Assembly: GCF_018143015.1 (NCBI RefSeq)
Contig: NC_054747.1
Span: 32,703,733-32,767,732 of the forward strand
Source: Lytechinus variegatus
Lineage: Eukaryota > Echinodermata > Echinoidea > Temnopleuroida > Toxopneustidae
Length of the DNA stretch: 64,000 bases
Reading direction: 5' to 3'
Both the position numbers and the translations under genes were made by a program. Under the pieces are notes generated by a model that was given only the letters and a program-made list of their open reading frames with translations, searched no databases and was not told the DNA's origin. Positions 45,740 to 55,914 of the stretch are shown piece by piece (position 1 is the first letter of the stretch; every line of letters begins with the position of its first letter).

Positions 45740-46450
45740 GCTCTTTGCAGTATGTATTTTCATGCAAGGAAGAGCTTCCCCATACAACAAAGTTCCAGCC
45801 TCTCTTGAAGTTTACAGAATCAATGGGGTGTTACTATCTTCAACTTCAAGCCTCCTACAAGTTCAATTTGAGTATTTGGTAACAACAAAGGCATTTGGCA
45901 TGTTGTTCAAATCACTGATATCATGAATGTAATTCATTGGAGCCAAAGAAGTGCTCAAGGTCATATCTTATTGGCAGGAAGTGGGAAGATGTAGCAAGGA
46001 TGGGAAACCTGAGTTAGACCCAGATCTGTTTTGCCCATGTGGTACCAGTCTCAAAATCTTCTGACTTTTCAATCTGGCCAATACAGGCTGTGGTCAATTA
46101 AGTACCAGCAGAGGTAAGAGGCAAGAATGTGCTGTTTTCTGGACTGTTGTTTGAGCCAAAGAAACAGGACATGAACACATTTTTACATCTTTTTTCGAAG
46201 AACACCTGGCCAATGAGGGATTCAACTGGATTGATCTCAATACTGCTGCAGCAAGAACCTCGAAAGCGTTTCTGCATGCAACTCCATCTACGGAAAAGAA
46301 TTCGAAAGTGGGAATTTCACCTTACTTTTCTGTACTCCTGAAGCAATAGCGAAGAAGGTGGATCTACAGGCAAGAATAAAACAACTTTCAGATGAGAAGC
46401 AGCTAAGTCACGAGTTTGGAGGAAATAGTAATTTTAATTTTGTATTACCA
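45740..46450 (+). pseudogene. Relic: hAT fragment joined to WPIQ-family copy 1
   Basis: 45740-45840 repeats the hAT-like segment at 47340 (GCTCTTTGCAGTATGTATTT). From 45850 it matches the copies at 49820 and 51870 (GCATTTGGCATG; TCTTATTGGCAGGAAGTGGG). Next comes a frame with VLFSGLLFEPKKQDMNTFL and, after a shift, FNWIDLNTAAARTSKAF. This looks like a putative transposase domain of unnamed family. Frameshifts throughout; not functional. Confidence 0.5.
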
Positions 46451-47094
46451 AAACGTAAGGTCATATAGGGACACTTTTTATTAAATGGAATTCAAGTTTT
46501 GAATGCTCTTCCTACTCTATTAAAGCTGTTAAAATTATCCTACTTTAACAGAGCATTGAAGAAGCACCTAAAACTGGAATCTACTCGAGAACAGTATTAC
46601 AAGTAAAAATCACACATTTTGTATGGTGGCCCTGAAAGGACATCGTAAATAGACTAAATTACGAATATTCGCAATGAAATTGGCGACGTCCTCAATTCCG
46701 TCGGGCCAGGGGTCAAGATCTGAATATGGTGCACAAAAATGCACCAACAATTACCTAATCATTTTATTATAAGATTTTTTTAATCCCTTCTCTTTGTAAT
46801 TGTACATCATTCAGGCAAACGCTCCAGGCGCAGCTCACCAAACTATCTTCAGCCCCTGACCCAGACAAAGTTATACTTATACGGGTGCTGCGTGCAGACC
46901 CCCTTCCAGGCGCGTTAAGGGCAATAAGGTGCCCTAATTTTGATGCTACTGGGATGATAGACATCATTTTTCACACCTAAACTATGGACAGAACTGGTGA
47001 AGGTGCCGTTGACCTTGGGGGATCAAGGAAGGAGTTCCTCAGACTATTATTCCGCCAGATGCATCACCATCCGTGATTTTACATGCAAGATAAT
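46451..47094. other. Unassigned spacer
   Basis: No domain recognised in the short frames. AT-rich with a GC-richer stretch at 46830-46930. Confidence 0.4.
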
Positions 47095-47579
47095 GGGATG
47101 CATCTGAGCGTCAATCACAAAGGTAAAATCTGTATAAAGAAAGATGTGAATTAAAAGTTTAATTCTATGTGTGTAGAATTTAAGAGGAGTTCGGAGGATG
47201 CCTCAACGTTGAGGATCTGGAACGTAAAAAATCATGAGGGAACTAATTTGCACAAGAGCTGCATGAGGGCCAAGGTGTCTGTAACTGACATCCAAAAAGG
47301 TGGTATCTAGGGTGCTTTCTAACGCATGACCAGTACAAACTGGTGAGCCATTTGAGAAGCTCTTTGCAGTATGTATTTTTAAGCAAGGAAGAGATTTCCC
47401 ATATAACAAAGTTCCAGGCTCTTGCCGAAGTTGCAGAATCAATTTGGTGTGACTTTCTCCAACATCTAGACTCATTGAGCTTGCCAAAAACTTCAAACTT
47501 TGCAGCCAACAGGATTTGTCTAATCAATGCGGAATTTTTCCATACTGGCCGATTCAGGGTCAGGAGTATGATATTGTGA
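47095..47579 (+). pseudogene. hAT-like transposase fragment, copy A
   Basis: Starts GATGCATCTGAGCGTCAATC, shared with copy B at 48385. The broken frames read NLHKSCMRAKVSVTDIQKGG, then SKEEISHITKFQALAEVAES, DFLQHLDSLSLPKTSNFAA and RIC. These resemble the segment N-terminal to the DUF4371/RNase-H fold of hAT-like proteins (a preserved H-x(3)-C/H pattern, then an E-E-x-x-x-x-T-K-F motif). Stops and shifts throughout. Confidence 0.5.
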
Positions 47580-47640
47580 TACTCCTGATGTCATCTGATT
47601 GACATTTCCCCCCCCATTTCACAGTGGGGGCAACTAAACC

Positions 47641-47979
47641 CTGAAGGTCGTCTGGGGTTGTCGTGTCGGAAGGCTCTCCAATCGTCGGAGCATGCTGGTG
47701 TTGGATGCCTTCAAGTGCCACAACTCTGCCCCCACCAAGGCGTTGCTACGGAAAACCAACACTGATCTCGTCATGATTCCAGGAGGAATGACTTCGCTTC
47801 TACAGCCTCTGGATGTGGGGGTCAACAAGCCCTTTATAGTCAGCATGCGACGATGCTGGGAGGCATGGATGATGGACGGAGAGAAGGAGTACACAAAGGG
47901 CAGTCGTGTGAACAAGGCAGATCCTCCAACCATCTGCAGGTGGATCGCCAAGGTTTGGCAGGAGCTTGATCCGGAGTGA
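47641..47979 (+). pseudogene. pogo/Tigger-like transposase fragment (DDE_1)
   Basis: Continuous frame from a VWGCR start through LVLDAFKCH (second catalytic aspartate, with the spaced histidine), LVMIPGGMTSLLQPLDVGVN (third aspartate, 35 residues later by hand count), VSMRRCWEAWM and ICRWIAKVWQELDPE, then a stop. These are the hallmarks of the C-terminal half of DDE_1 transposases (pogo/Tigger/jerky family). The N-terminal HTH domains and first aspartate are missing. It sits between the duplicated hAT fragments. Confidence 0.8.
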
Positions 47980-48384
47980 GACTCGCAATTCTTTCGTCCT
48001 CAAGAACATGGCCGTTGCCACATGGGGGACAGAGACTTTGAGGAATCAATCTGTCACTGGGAAGGCAAGCAATCGGTTCTAGGAAAGACAGCCTGTTCCA
48101 GCTCTAGAACCTGCAAAGGTCAAGGCTCGGAAAGGTAGTCTTACATTAAGATACACGTACAATGTATCATTTTATCGCAATACTTATAACAGGAATGCCT
48201 AGACAAATTTTTCAAATTACAGTTTAGGTTTTGGTACATATAATTTTGAGCTTCTATCACCTGTACTTCTGGTACACGTAGCAAAAGCAACTTTTGTACT
48301 TGTCCATCAGTAATGTAGCATATATGTCATAGCATACCTTCATTTACTTCAAATTACCATTTCGTAATTACATGCTTTGTACGA
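47980..48384. other. Spacer after Tigger fragment
   Basis: In the first 150 bp a few codons of the Tigger frame continue past the stop without recognisable family residues. The remainder is AT-rich. Nothing else seen. Confidence 0.5.
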
Positions 48385-49025
48385 TGATGGGATGCATCTG
48401 AGCGTCAATCACAAAGGTAAAATTGGAATAAAGAAAAATGTGAATTAAAAGTGTAATTCTATGTGTGTGGAATTCATGGGGAGTTCAGAGGATGCATGAA
48501 CTTTCAGCATCTGGAACGTAAAAAATCATGAGGGAAGTAATTTGCACAAGAGCTGCATGAGGGCCAAGGTGTCTGTACCTGACATCATCCAAAAAGGTGG
48601 TATCCAGTTTGCTTTCCAATGCATGACTAGAACGAACCGGTGAGCAATTTGATAAGCTCTTCGCAGAATGTAATTTTATGCAAGGAAGAGATTCCCCAAA
48701 CAACAGTTCCAGGCTATTTTTAAGTTTGCAGAATCAATGGGGTATGACTATCTCCCACACCTGGACTTGGTGAGCTTGCCAAAAGTTCAAACTTTGCAGC
48801 CGACAGAATATACAAATTACACTTCAGAGCAGATGAACAGGAGTTTGTTAAGGAGTTGTCGGGGACAATCAGGAAAGACGGAATGCAAGACATCAAAGTG
48901 CAAAATTCAGGTTGTTAGTTGACAAATCGACCAACATCAGTAACATCACACAATTGATTGTCTTAGCCAGGTACCTGAACGACAAAAAAGAGGTGAGCAA
49001 GCAAGGGTTTGATGAAAGAAAAATG
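48385..49025 (+). pseudogene. hAT-like transposase fragment, copy B
   Basis: Repeats copy A from GATGCATCTGAGCGTCAATC onward at an offset of about 1290 bp, then runs further. At 48912-49020 the frame reads LLVDKSTNISNITQLIVLAR and YLNDKKEV. That corresponds to the first catalytic-aspartate segment (L-x-D-E-S-T-D-I-S) of DUF4371/hAT proteins, with the usual E and second D changed to K and N. Frameshifted upstream. A dead element. Confidence 0.6.
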
Positions 49026-49819
49026 TAATAGAAATAAAAATGCCTATCGTGCTGATGATTCTATTTTTCACACGAGTGAGGTCCCATGATTGCGAAGCGT
49101 GCATTGACACCGCTCCGAAGCACGTCAGAGCTTCGCTCCAACAACCATAAAACTGAACCTAGCAAGAACTTTATATTAATGGGGTCAGTACGTCAATAAT
49201 TGAGGGTAGTTCACCACTGAAATCAAAGACAATGGATCACATGCTAAGAATATCCCCTATTCTGAACACTGTTGGCCATGTTGTGGAGCAGATGTTAAAG
49301 TGATGAAGCTCCAATATCCCTATTTTCAGTAGGGGAGACAAGGGTTAATTTGAACATGGGGTAAGTTGAAACATTGTAATTTTCTTTAACGCCTGTAAAA
49401 TAAATTTATGCAATACTGCCCTCAATTTATTGCAAAAATACTTCAACACTGTTGTATTATTAATAACAATAAATTGAGGACAATATTCAATAAATTTATT
49501 TTACAGGCTTTTAAAGGCATTGAAGTGGCTCACTTGAGAGCTGAGTAATTAAGTCCAACAAAACACTGCTGATTGCTAAAACAAACTGTACATCTACCAT
49601 ATTATTTCTTGCTTTGAACAAGAAATTATGTACATCCGCAATCATTTTTATTTACTGGTTTTACTATCTGTTTATGACTACTTATAATTTATACTTGTCA
49701 ATATTTGTTCTGCTGTATAAGAATTTTATCTGTATTTATGTATTTTTGTGTATTTTAAAGAGGTGTGAAATAAATGAATCTTAATCTGAAAGTACAGAAA
49801 ATAAAGTGAATACGTCACT
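49026..49819. repeat. Spacer with 42-bp-arm inverted repeat
   Basis: Arms 49391-49432 and 49467-49508 (GCCTGTAAAATAAATTTATG, CTCAATTTATTG and complement) match with a few mismatches; the loop is about 34 nt. The rest is AT-rich with no gene. 49540-49630 resembles 51730-51830 (AACAAAACACTGCTGATTGC). Confidence 0.6.
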
Positions 49820-50230
49820 CTTATGGGGAAGACAAGGAAATTGACAAGAAAATTGTGTTTAACAACTTCAAAACTCCTGCAAGTAATGTTTGAGCATTGG
49901 TCAAGGCATTTGGCATGAGTGTTCAAATCACTGATATGAATGTGATTCGCATCAAAGTAGTGATTCCATATCTTATTGGCAGGAAGTGGAAAGATGTGGC
50001 AGGGATGGGAAACCTGAAAAACTTGTCTGTACATGGATCTGCTTTGCCTATGGGTTACTGGTCTTTAAATCCTCTGGAATTTCAATCTGGCCAATACAGG
50101 CTGTAGTCAATGAAATACCACCAGAGGTAAGACACATGATTGTGCTGTTTTCTGGACTGAGGTTTGGGCCAAAGAAACCTGACATTCCCAGCTTTGTTCA
50201 ACAATATCATTGAATTCGTACCAGGCTATA
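49820..50230 (+). pseudogene. WPIQ-family relic, copy 2
   Basis: Best-preserved of three copies. One frame has KAFGMSVQITDMNVIRIKVV and YLIGRKWKDVAG. Another, at about 50060, has SSGISIWPIQAVVNEIPPEV followed by IVLFSGLRFGPKKPDIPSF. The SIWPIQ ... GLxFGxxKPD order recalls a putative transposase family I know only as uncharacterised. Stop codons and shifts disrupt it. Confidence 0.5.
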
Positions 50231-50512
50231 ATCACTGTGCTTTGCTAGGTGTTGTGAGGCAGTTTGTCAAGTAAAATGTGGACACCAATCACAGAAGATG
50301 GGTTGCAATGGTGGGTAGAAACACAAGAAGAGGCATTATCTGTGATTAAGTCTTTGAAAGTTAACTCTTCACTTACATTTCTGAATGATTTTAAGACTTG
50401 AAGTAGTTGTACCTCCCATACAAACGGTGAGTCTTCAAGTTCCACTTTGGCCTAATGACATCCAATTCATTATTTAATAATGAAAGTTATTTAAACTTTT
50501 CCCAAAACCTAA

Positions 50513-51237
50513 CAGACAAAACATGAGAATGAGAGCACAAAGAATGAAGTGCCTGTTGGACGTGTGGTGAAGGATCCATTGAAAGTCATGGTTGCTGGAG
50601 GGATGACGGGATATGGACTTTCAGAGCTCTTGATCATGGAACCAGGCACCAGAGTCAATGCAGAGTACTACAAAGAAAACATTGTGAAAGATATTTATCT
50701 ACCAACATTGCAAAAGACTTTGGGTCCTGACAAACTATTTGATAGTCGAGAAGAAGCAATCTTCATGCAGGATGGTGCACCAGCCCACACTGCCAATGTG
50801 ACCCAAAGATTTTGTGACGAGCACTTCCCGACCTTCTGGAAAAAAGACTTCTGGCCAGGTAATAGCCCAGATTTGAATCCAGTGGAGAACCTCTGGTCAA
50901 TCATGGAAGACAGAGTGTATTGTCCTCCTCTTGCTACTAATAAGGCACAACTTGTGGAGAAGATTAAAGATGCCTGGTCGTACATCAGAGCTAGGAAGAC
51001 AATCCTCCCCAACCTTCTTGAAGGTGAAAAGAATGGGTGGAAACTGAGGTGTTGGAGTGTGATTGAAAATCAAGGGGAAGCAGCAAATAACTGGTGAGTA
51101 TTACAAATAAATACAATTGTGTATTATCTCATCTATGTACTTTGAAAAAATTATGAAGTTTTGTTGAAAAATATTGAAGTTATGAACACTTTTGTCAGGT
51201 TAATGCCATGAGGTATGCATACTTATTTGCGCCACCC
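50513..51237 (+). pseudogene. Tc1/mariner transposase, 5'-truncated
   Basis: An uninterrupted frame (coding about 50513-51097) encodes the C-terminal catalytic part: VMVAGGMTGYGLSELL, then VNAEYYKENIV, FMQDGAPAHT (second catalytic D, residue 75 counted from the GTG at 50549) and WPGNSPDLNPVENLW (third residue E, 113). By hand count 37 residues separate D and E, a DD37E-type spacing. The HTH domains and first D are missing. The 3' end is intact: 51200-51237 reads TAATGCCATGAGGTATGCAT and GCGCCACCC next to TATA, as for a Tc1 terminal repeat. An AG acceptor-like CCTAACAG at 50513 and a GTGAGT at the stop are probably coincidental. Inactive in cis but well preserved. Confidence 0.8.
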
Positions 51238-51419
51238 TATATTGGTCACTTTTGTGAGCTGTTCCCGATGCATGGATAACCATTTTTACTTTCTACTTTA
51301 ATTTTCTATCTCTTTTAACACTCATTTGTATTTCATGCATTTGATTATTGAAATTGTAATGTGGATTCTACTCTTAATTTGTCTGTTTGAACCCCAAACT
51401 AAGGACAATGTGAACGCTA

Positions 51420-52100
51420 CACAATGACATAACATTCAGGCTCAGATATGTATATTACAGTGATACTCAGCAGGAGGCAAGAAGTGCATTGTGTATCCAC
51501 AAGGGGCAGCATATTTTGGAAGGCATACGCCATTGGATATACTTTTCGTTTAGATTATTTTGCCTTCTATCCCCTCAGCAAAATAACCAATAAGATTCGT
51601 TATAATATCATTTCATTTTCATCTCTCAAGCCTACTTTTATTTGTATTTCCCGACTGCCCCAATATTTTCCTTCATTCCAGTTGTGATTTTGGTATGAAA
51701 GCAGTCTTGAAGAGGCTCACTCACAGGTTGATGAATGAGAGAAAAACATCCAACAAAGCACTATTGATTGCAAAAACAAACCATACACCTATCATGCTAT
51801 TCCTTGCTTTGGACATGAAATTATTTGCTATGTACAGAAATAAAGCTAGTACATCAACCTTATAGAGAAGATGAGGAAATTGACAAACTTTTGTTAAACA
51901 ACTTCAAGCCTCCTAGAAGTACAGTTCTAGTACTGGTCACAACAAAGGTATTTGGCATGGGTGTTCAAAACACTGAAATGTAATTCATTTGGGACTAATA
52001 GTGATGTCATATCTCATTGGCAGGAAGTGGGTAGATGTAGCAAAGGATGGGAAACTTGGAAAACACATCTGCTTTGCTATGTAAAACAAATGAAGATACA
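51420..52100 (+). pseudogene. Relic copies of two local repeat families
   Basis: 51435-51505 (GGCTCAGATATGTATATTAC, CAGCAGGAGGCAAGAAGTGC) matches 52960-53040. 51730-51830 matches 49540-49630. 51870-52060 is WPIQ-family copy 3 (CTTCAAGCCTCCTAGAAGTA, CATCTCATTGGCAGGAAGTGG in two parts). All are frame-broken. Confidence 0.5.
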
Positions 52101-52143
52101 TGTATGAGGAACCTTTATCAAGGAACGAAAGGGAAATGAATGC

Positions 52144-52374
52144 ATGAGAACTCTCATTTTGAATGCATTTGTACAACCTGAAGCACCAGTTTCTGCTAGG
52201 CCATGCAAGAAGAGAAAACATTGTGAAGCATGTACATGTGCTATGTGCAACTGCTGTAGTGTTTGTAAAGAAAAATGCAAGAGTAGCCAAGAATGCCACC
52301 AAACGTCTGTCATTTTAACACAATTGGAAGAGACATGTATGTGTGTCATTCCACCAGGTTGGGAGCCAGTCTGA
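52144..52374 (+). CDS. Cysteine-rich open frame, function unknown
   Basis: A 76-codon frame with a dense cysteine block (CEACTCAMCNCCSVCKEKC then CHQ) preceded by a basic PCKKRKH and followed by CMCVIPPGWEPV. The spacing suggests metal binding but fits no family I can name confidently (not a canonical CXC/tesmin or metallothionein pattern). It lies in transposon-relic territory, so it may be an exon of such an element. There is no good start context. Confidence 0.35.
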   Translation: MRTLILNAFVQPEAPVSARPCKKRKHCEACTCAMCNCCSVCKEKCKSSQECHQTSVILTQLEETCMCVIPPGWEPV

Positions 52375-52736
52375 CATTTGGTGGAGGTGATGGGTATGAT
52401 GGGGAAAAAAGTGGATTGTAAATTTTAAACCTTTTGTTCCATACTTAGTAGAAAGGTGGGTAGCTACCCTACCAACCAAATTGGGAATACTTGTTTTCTT
52501 GGGAAATGATAATTTTATATCAATTTTAACTTTCGTGTCCGAAAGAAAAAAAAAACAAATTGGCACATTCTTGTTCCTCCTTGAAAGTTCACTACTACTA
52601 GAGTAATCCTGAATGACCTCAGTAATCCATTATTTCTATGGTGTGATTAACAAATACACAATATATACACTTTCCATAAACTAGGATATCTAGAAATCCA
52701 TATTCTCTTCCAAAACTCTATTTCAAGCTCCACTCA

Positions 52737-53039
52737 GTGGGACTTCCAGATCAGAAACAAGTGAGCAAGACGTCTCTTGCAATGCCCCATGTTTTGCAAA
52801 TTCCAAAGGCCCAATTTTACCAAGGATTTTGGAAGGACCATCCTGAGGTGCATTTGAATATTCGAATTGTAGTATGTTATGTGAATTGTCCTCTTAATTT
52901 GTCTGTTTTGATTCCTGAACCCCAAAATATCAACAATGTGAATCTTACACAATGGCATGAAATTCAGGCTCGGATATATCATGTTAAAAGTGATATTCAG
53001 CAGGAGGCAAGAAGTGCATTGTGTATCCACATACTGTAG
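52737..53039 (+). pseudogene. Unnamed relic coding segment
   Basis: A 100-codon frame with FWKDHPEVHLNIRIV and NNVNLTQWHEIQARIYHVKS. Its last ~80 bp recur at 51435-51505, so it belongs to a local repeat family. No domain recognised; probably transposon-derived. Confidence 0.4.
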
Positions 53040-53314
53040 GGCAGCACATTTCAGAAGGTATGTATCGCCAACTGGATATACTCCAAAGTATCACCGCACC
53101 CTCTATCCCTGTCTTCTTCTCTCAGCTATAATACCCAAAAAAGATTCATAACGAAAGAGTAGAAATAATCTGTTTTAAAACAAGAAACATTGAACTGTAA
53201 TCGAAAGAGGTCACTAACCCAATACAACTACGTTTATGTTCACTTGTTCACTTTGTCACACTCACAATTATAGACTCAAGGTTTCTTCTTCATACTTGGT
53301 TCTCTTTAAGGCCG

Positions 53315-53530
53315 TCTGCACCATCCCGAGTTTTCAAATTAGCGCGCTATTTCTGATCCGGCAAATTATCCCGATCTGAAAAATCTCGAGATTGTTTGTA
53401 ATGCAGACGCAATTATCGCGCTAGTTCGTAGGATTAATCTCGAGATTGCAATCCCCAGTCAACTCGGGTTTATTTGCAAAATAGCGTGCTATTTCCAAAT
53501 TATCGCGCTAATTCGTAGGTGCAGACGCAC
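53315..53530. mobile_element. Palindrome-rich foldback element
   Basis: GTCTGCACC near 53324 and GGTGCAGAC near 53520 are inverted ends. Inside are two copies of the 12-bp palindrome AATCTCGAGATT and several TAGCGCGCTA-type palindromes (ATTAGCGCGCTATT, AATAGCGTGCTATT). It lies directly upstream of the Myb/SANT-like gene promoter. Confidence 0.6.
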
Positions 53531-53559
53531 TCGGGTTTGGACTTGGGATAATTTATTCA

Positions 53560-53616
53560 TGACGTCAGAGTCCATAATGCAATTCGCGTTCCACTTCCGC
53601 CATGGTGAAAACATAA
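53560..53616 (+). promoter_or_regulatory. CRE, ETS/YY1-like sites and a short uORF
   Basis: TGACGTCA (53560-53567) is a full CRE palindrome. CACTTCCGCCATGG (53592-53605) combines an ETS-type ACTTCCG core with a YY1-like GCCATGG. The ATG in that motif opens a 4-codon frame (53602-53616) that would be an upstream ORF if transcription starts before it. These are 150-210 bp before the main ATG and resemble a TATA-less housekeeping promoter. Confidence 0.5.
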
Positions 53617-53769
53617 TCACATCACGATCGTATACCGAACACACATGCAAACATCATCTTTATACACGTACACGCGAAAGTAAACTTATGTGCTCGATTA
53701 TTATTAATTAGATTGATACTATTTGATTATTTGTCCGAGAATTTTGATCCATACATTATTTCCGGAAGG

Positions 53770-54255
53770 ATGTCCCACTGGACAGAAGATGAAACGGCAG
53801 TTCTTATTGACATTTGGAGGGAGGACTCTATATTTAACGAGGTAGCATGCAAGAACACTCGGAGTAAGAAAGTATATGAACGTTTGGCCCAGCGTTTGAG
53901 CAGTGTGGGGATTCAAAAAACCGAAAAACAAAAAACTTGAAGTCCGAATTAAAAAAAACTAGAGACATACTACGTACAAGTGGAGAGGCGGCGGTGCCGA
54001 AGGGCAAATATTATGACTTAATAGCCGAGATTCTTGGAGGAATGCCTAGTGTGGATCCTCAAAGGGGATCTGTTCTGGAATTGTCACAACTTGATGACAC
54101 TGTTGACAGTGCCATAGGCCTGGAGCCAGAAGTAAATCCAGATCTACAAGGCCTACATGTAGATGACCCAGAGGAAGAAGAGTTGGACATCAAGGAGTTA
54201 ATCAATGATTCTCCACACCATGTAGATGATGAAGAAACCCACGCCGTGGGCCACG
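53770..54255 (+). CDS. Myb/SANT-like DNA-binding protein, exon 1 (frameshift)
   Basis: ATG at 53770 (AGGATG context). The first frame begins MSHWTEDETAVLIDIWRED, then NTRSKKVYERLAQRLSSVGI and KTEKQ: the trihelix or MSANTD/ZSCAN-type Myb/SANT-like fold with its opening tryptophan. At 53929-53936, in an A-rich run where the family has Q-C-R, the frame shifts. The continuation (LKSELKKTRDILRTSG, GKYYDLIAEILG) is the expected third helix and tail in another frame. The acidic C-terminal part (DDPEEEELDIKELI) ends at G|GTAAGT, phase 1. Family role: sequence-specific DNA binding in the nucleus, often as a Harbinger-derived partner protein. Alternatives are a sequencing indel in a homopolymer or a pseudogene. 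Confidence 0.65.
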
Positions 54256-54464
54256 GTAAGTTATTTTTTCTGAAATTCTGTGGTGTACAAACTAAAGTTT
54301 GCAGACAGTCATTGACACTGACAGTGCCCTCTCTTCACCAAATCACTTTTAATTTGAATGATTATGATGATATAAGTGGCGGCAATAAAACACTAAATCA
54401 GATGTTAATCCAATGTTTTAGTTCTTGGTAGAAAAAGTTAGAATAAAACTTATGTAATAAATAC

Positions 54465-54663
54465 AGAAGAACAAGTGGGGATATGACATCATCAGCCCAC
54501 CTTAATGAATATTCATGAAGACATGCCTAGATGTGTTTCATCTGAATAATGCAAATCTTTCAAATTCAATAACTTCGTAATTTGAAATTTTCAGCATTTT
54601 GCTCTGTGAATTTTACTGTATTTATTGAGATATAAATGTATCCAACCTGGACCATCCTTTAAT
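54465..54663 (+). mobile_element. Half copy of the TTAAAGGGATG foldback
   Basis: GGATATGACATCATCAGCCC, TAATGAATATTCATGA and CCTGGACCATCCTTTAA. It equals the right half of the element at 39507-40075. It lies in intron 1 of the Myb/SANT-like gene. Confidence 0.7.
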
Positions 54664-54935
54664 CTTAACTCCAGGTTTCATTTGGCAAACACAACTTCTT
54701 TTAGCAGGATAGGCCCAATTACATGTATTTGAATTTCGATTATTTGTGTCACAAACTCTCATTAAGATATGTTATGATGCACCCAGTTTCAGCCAGTATC
54801 CAACTCAAATTCTATATCACTCATGAACAATGCCTTATTATTTTGTGTAGTAGGGCCTAGGGAAACATTGGTAGTGCCTGTATCCAAGATAGGTTGCTGG
54901 TAAATTATAATTTTTACTCTTCTTCATAATTTCAG

Positions 54936-55001
54936 ACCCTGTTGAAGATGTAGAACAAGGACAGCCACCAGCTGCCCGTTTGGTATTATCAGACGAGAAT
55001 G
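54936..55001 (+). CDS. Myb/SANT-like gene, exon 2
   Basis: 66 nt after CATAATTTCAG, phase 1 at both ends. It encodes DPVEDVEQGQPPAARLVLSD and EN, acidic like the end of exon 1. The donor G|GTTGGT is weak. The call rests on phase agreement with the flanking exons and on continued acidic composition. Confidence 0.5.
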
Positions 55002-55484
55002 GTTGGTATTTTAATAAATAATTTCTCCACTATCAATCTTCACTATTTATGACCTTTGACCTTGGTCATGTGACGTGAAACTCTAATAATATTTAATGTT
55101 TATTTTAATCACTACAAAATTAACCACACAAACTACTAGGCTGGAAGCTGAAAATTGATAGCACATTCACATGTGCATTGTATTTATTATCACTCCAACT
55201 GAATTTTTATTGCAAATTGTCCAGATTGAGAACAAAGACAATTTGTGGCTAAGTCTATATTTTTCTTTTTTTCGGAGTGGGGGGGGGTAATGTAGGGGAT
55301 GTCTTGGGACAAATAGATGAATTGAGCTACAATACTCTGGTATATGTAAGTAGTTGAATTATGATCACAATCTGTTTTAAATGCTGCTATGAATACCGGT
55401 TTAAAGTGATGTAGATTAGACTACTCCTTTCTGTAGCAAAGTTTTTAATTATTTTTTTTCTTATCATTTTTCTTTTCCTTTCAG

Positions 55485-55526
55485 AAGATGATGATTTGCC
55501 TGAGAGAGGCTGTAGGAAGCGCAAAG
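55485..55526 (+). CDS. Myb/SANT-like gene, exon 3
   Basis: 42 nt after CTTTTCCTTTCAG (a strong pyrimidine tract), ending G|GTAATT, phase 1 at both ends. It encodes EDDDLPERGCRKRKG, an acidic cluster running into a basic CRKRK that could be part of a nuclear localisation signal. Further exons, not seen, would lie beyond the repeats to the right. Confidence 0.5.
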
Positions 55527-55914
55527 GTAATTTTTAATTTTGTGGTCCTTTAGTTCTTGATATTCTAGATTGTCTGAAGTATGTCTGCATTAAGTACTAC
55601 AATTGGTATATAGTGCAGCAGTATGAAATTAGGACCAGGTTTTTTTTTCTATACTAACTGCCTTTGCTTATCATATTGTCTTAAAACAATAAGGGGAATG
55701 TGTATTTGTAGTATGTGATGAATTGGTCTGCATATTTAATAATATTAAACCTATTGACGGCAACCAATATCTTAATTTCCTCTCCTTAAAAATAAAAATA
55801 AACACATAGTTGAAGCAGGCCGGGAACTTTTCCAAAATCCATTTGTGTAGGGAAATTTCCAGTTTGTATTTTCCATTTTTTTTTAAAGCAGGGTTTGTCA
55901 TTTTTTTTAATCAA
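55527..55914. other. Intron/spacer, nothing recognised
   Basis: AT-rich sequence before the next mobile element. The minus-strand frames here are not supported. Confidence 0.5.

Noticed and set aside
50513..51097. Tc1-derived segment as a spliced host exon
   Set aside because: The GTGAGT overlaps the natural stop, and a normal Tc1 3' terminus with adjacent TATA follows, so a truncated transposon explains it better.
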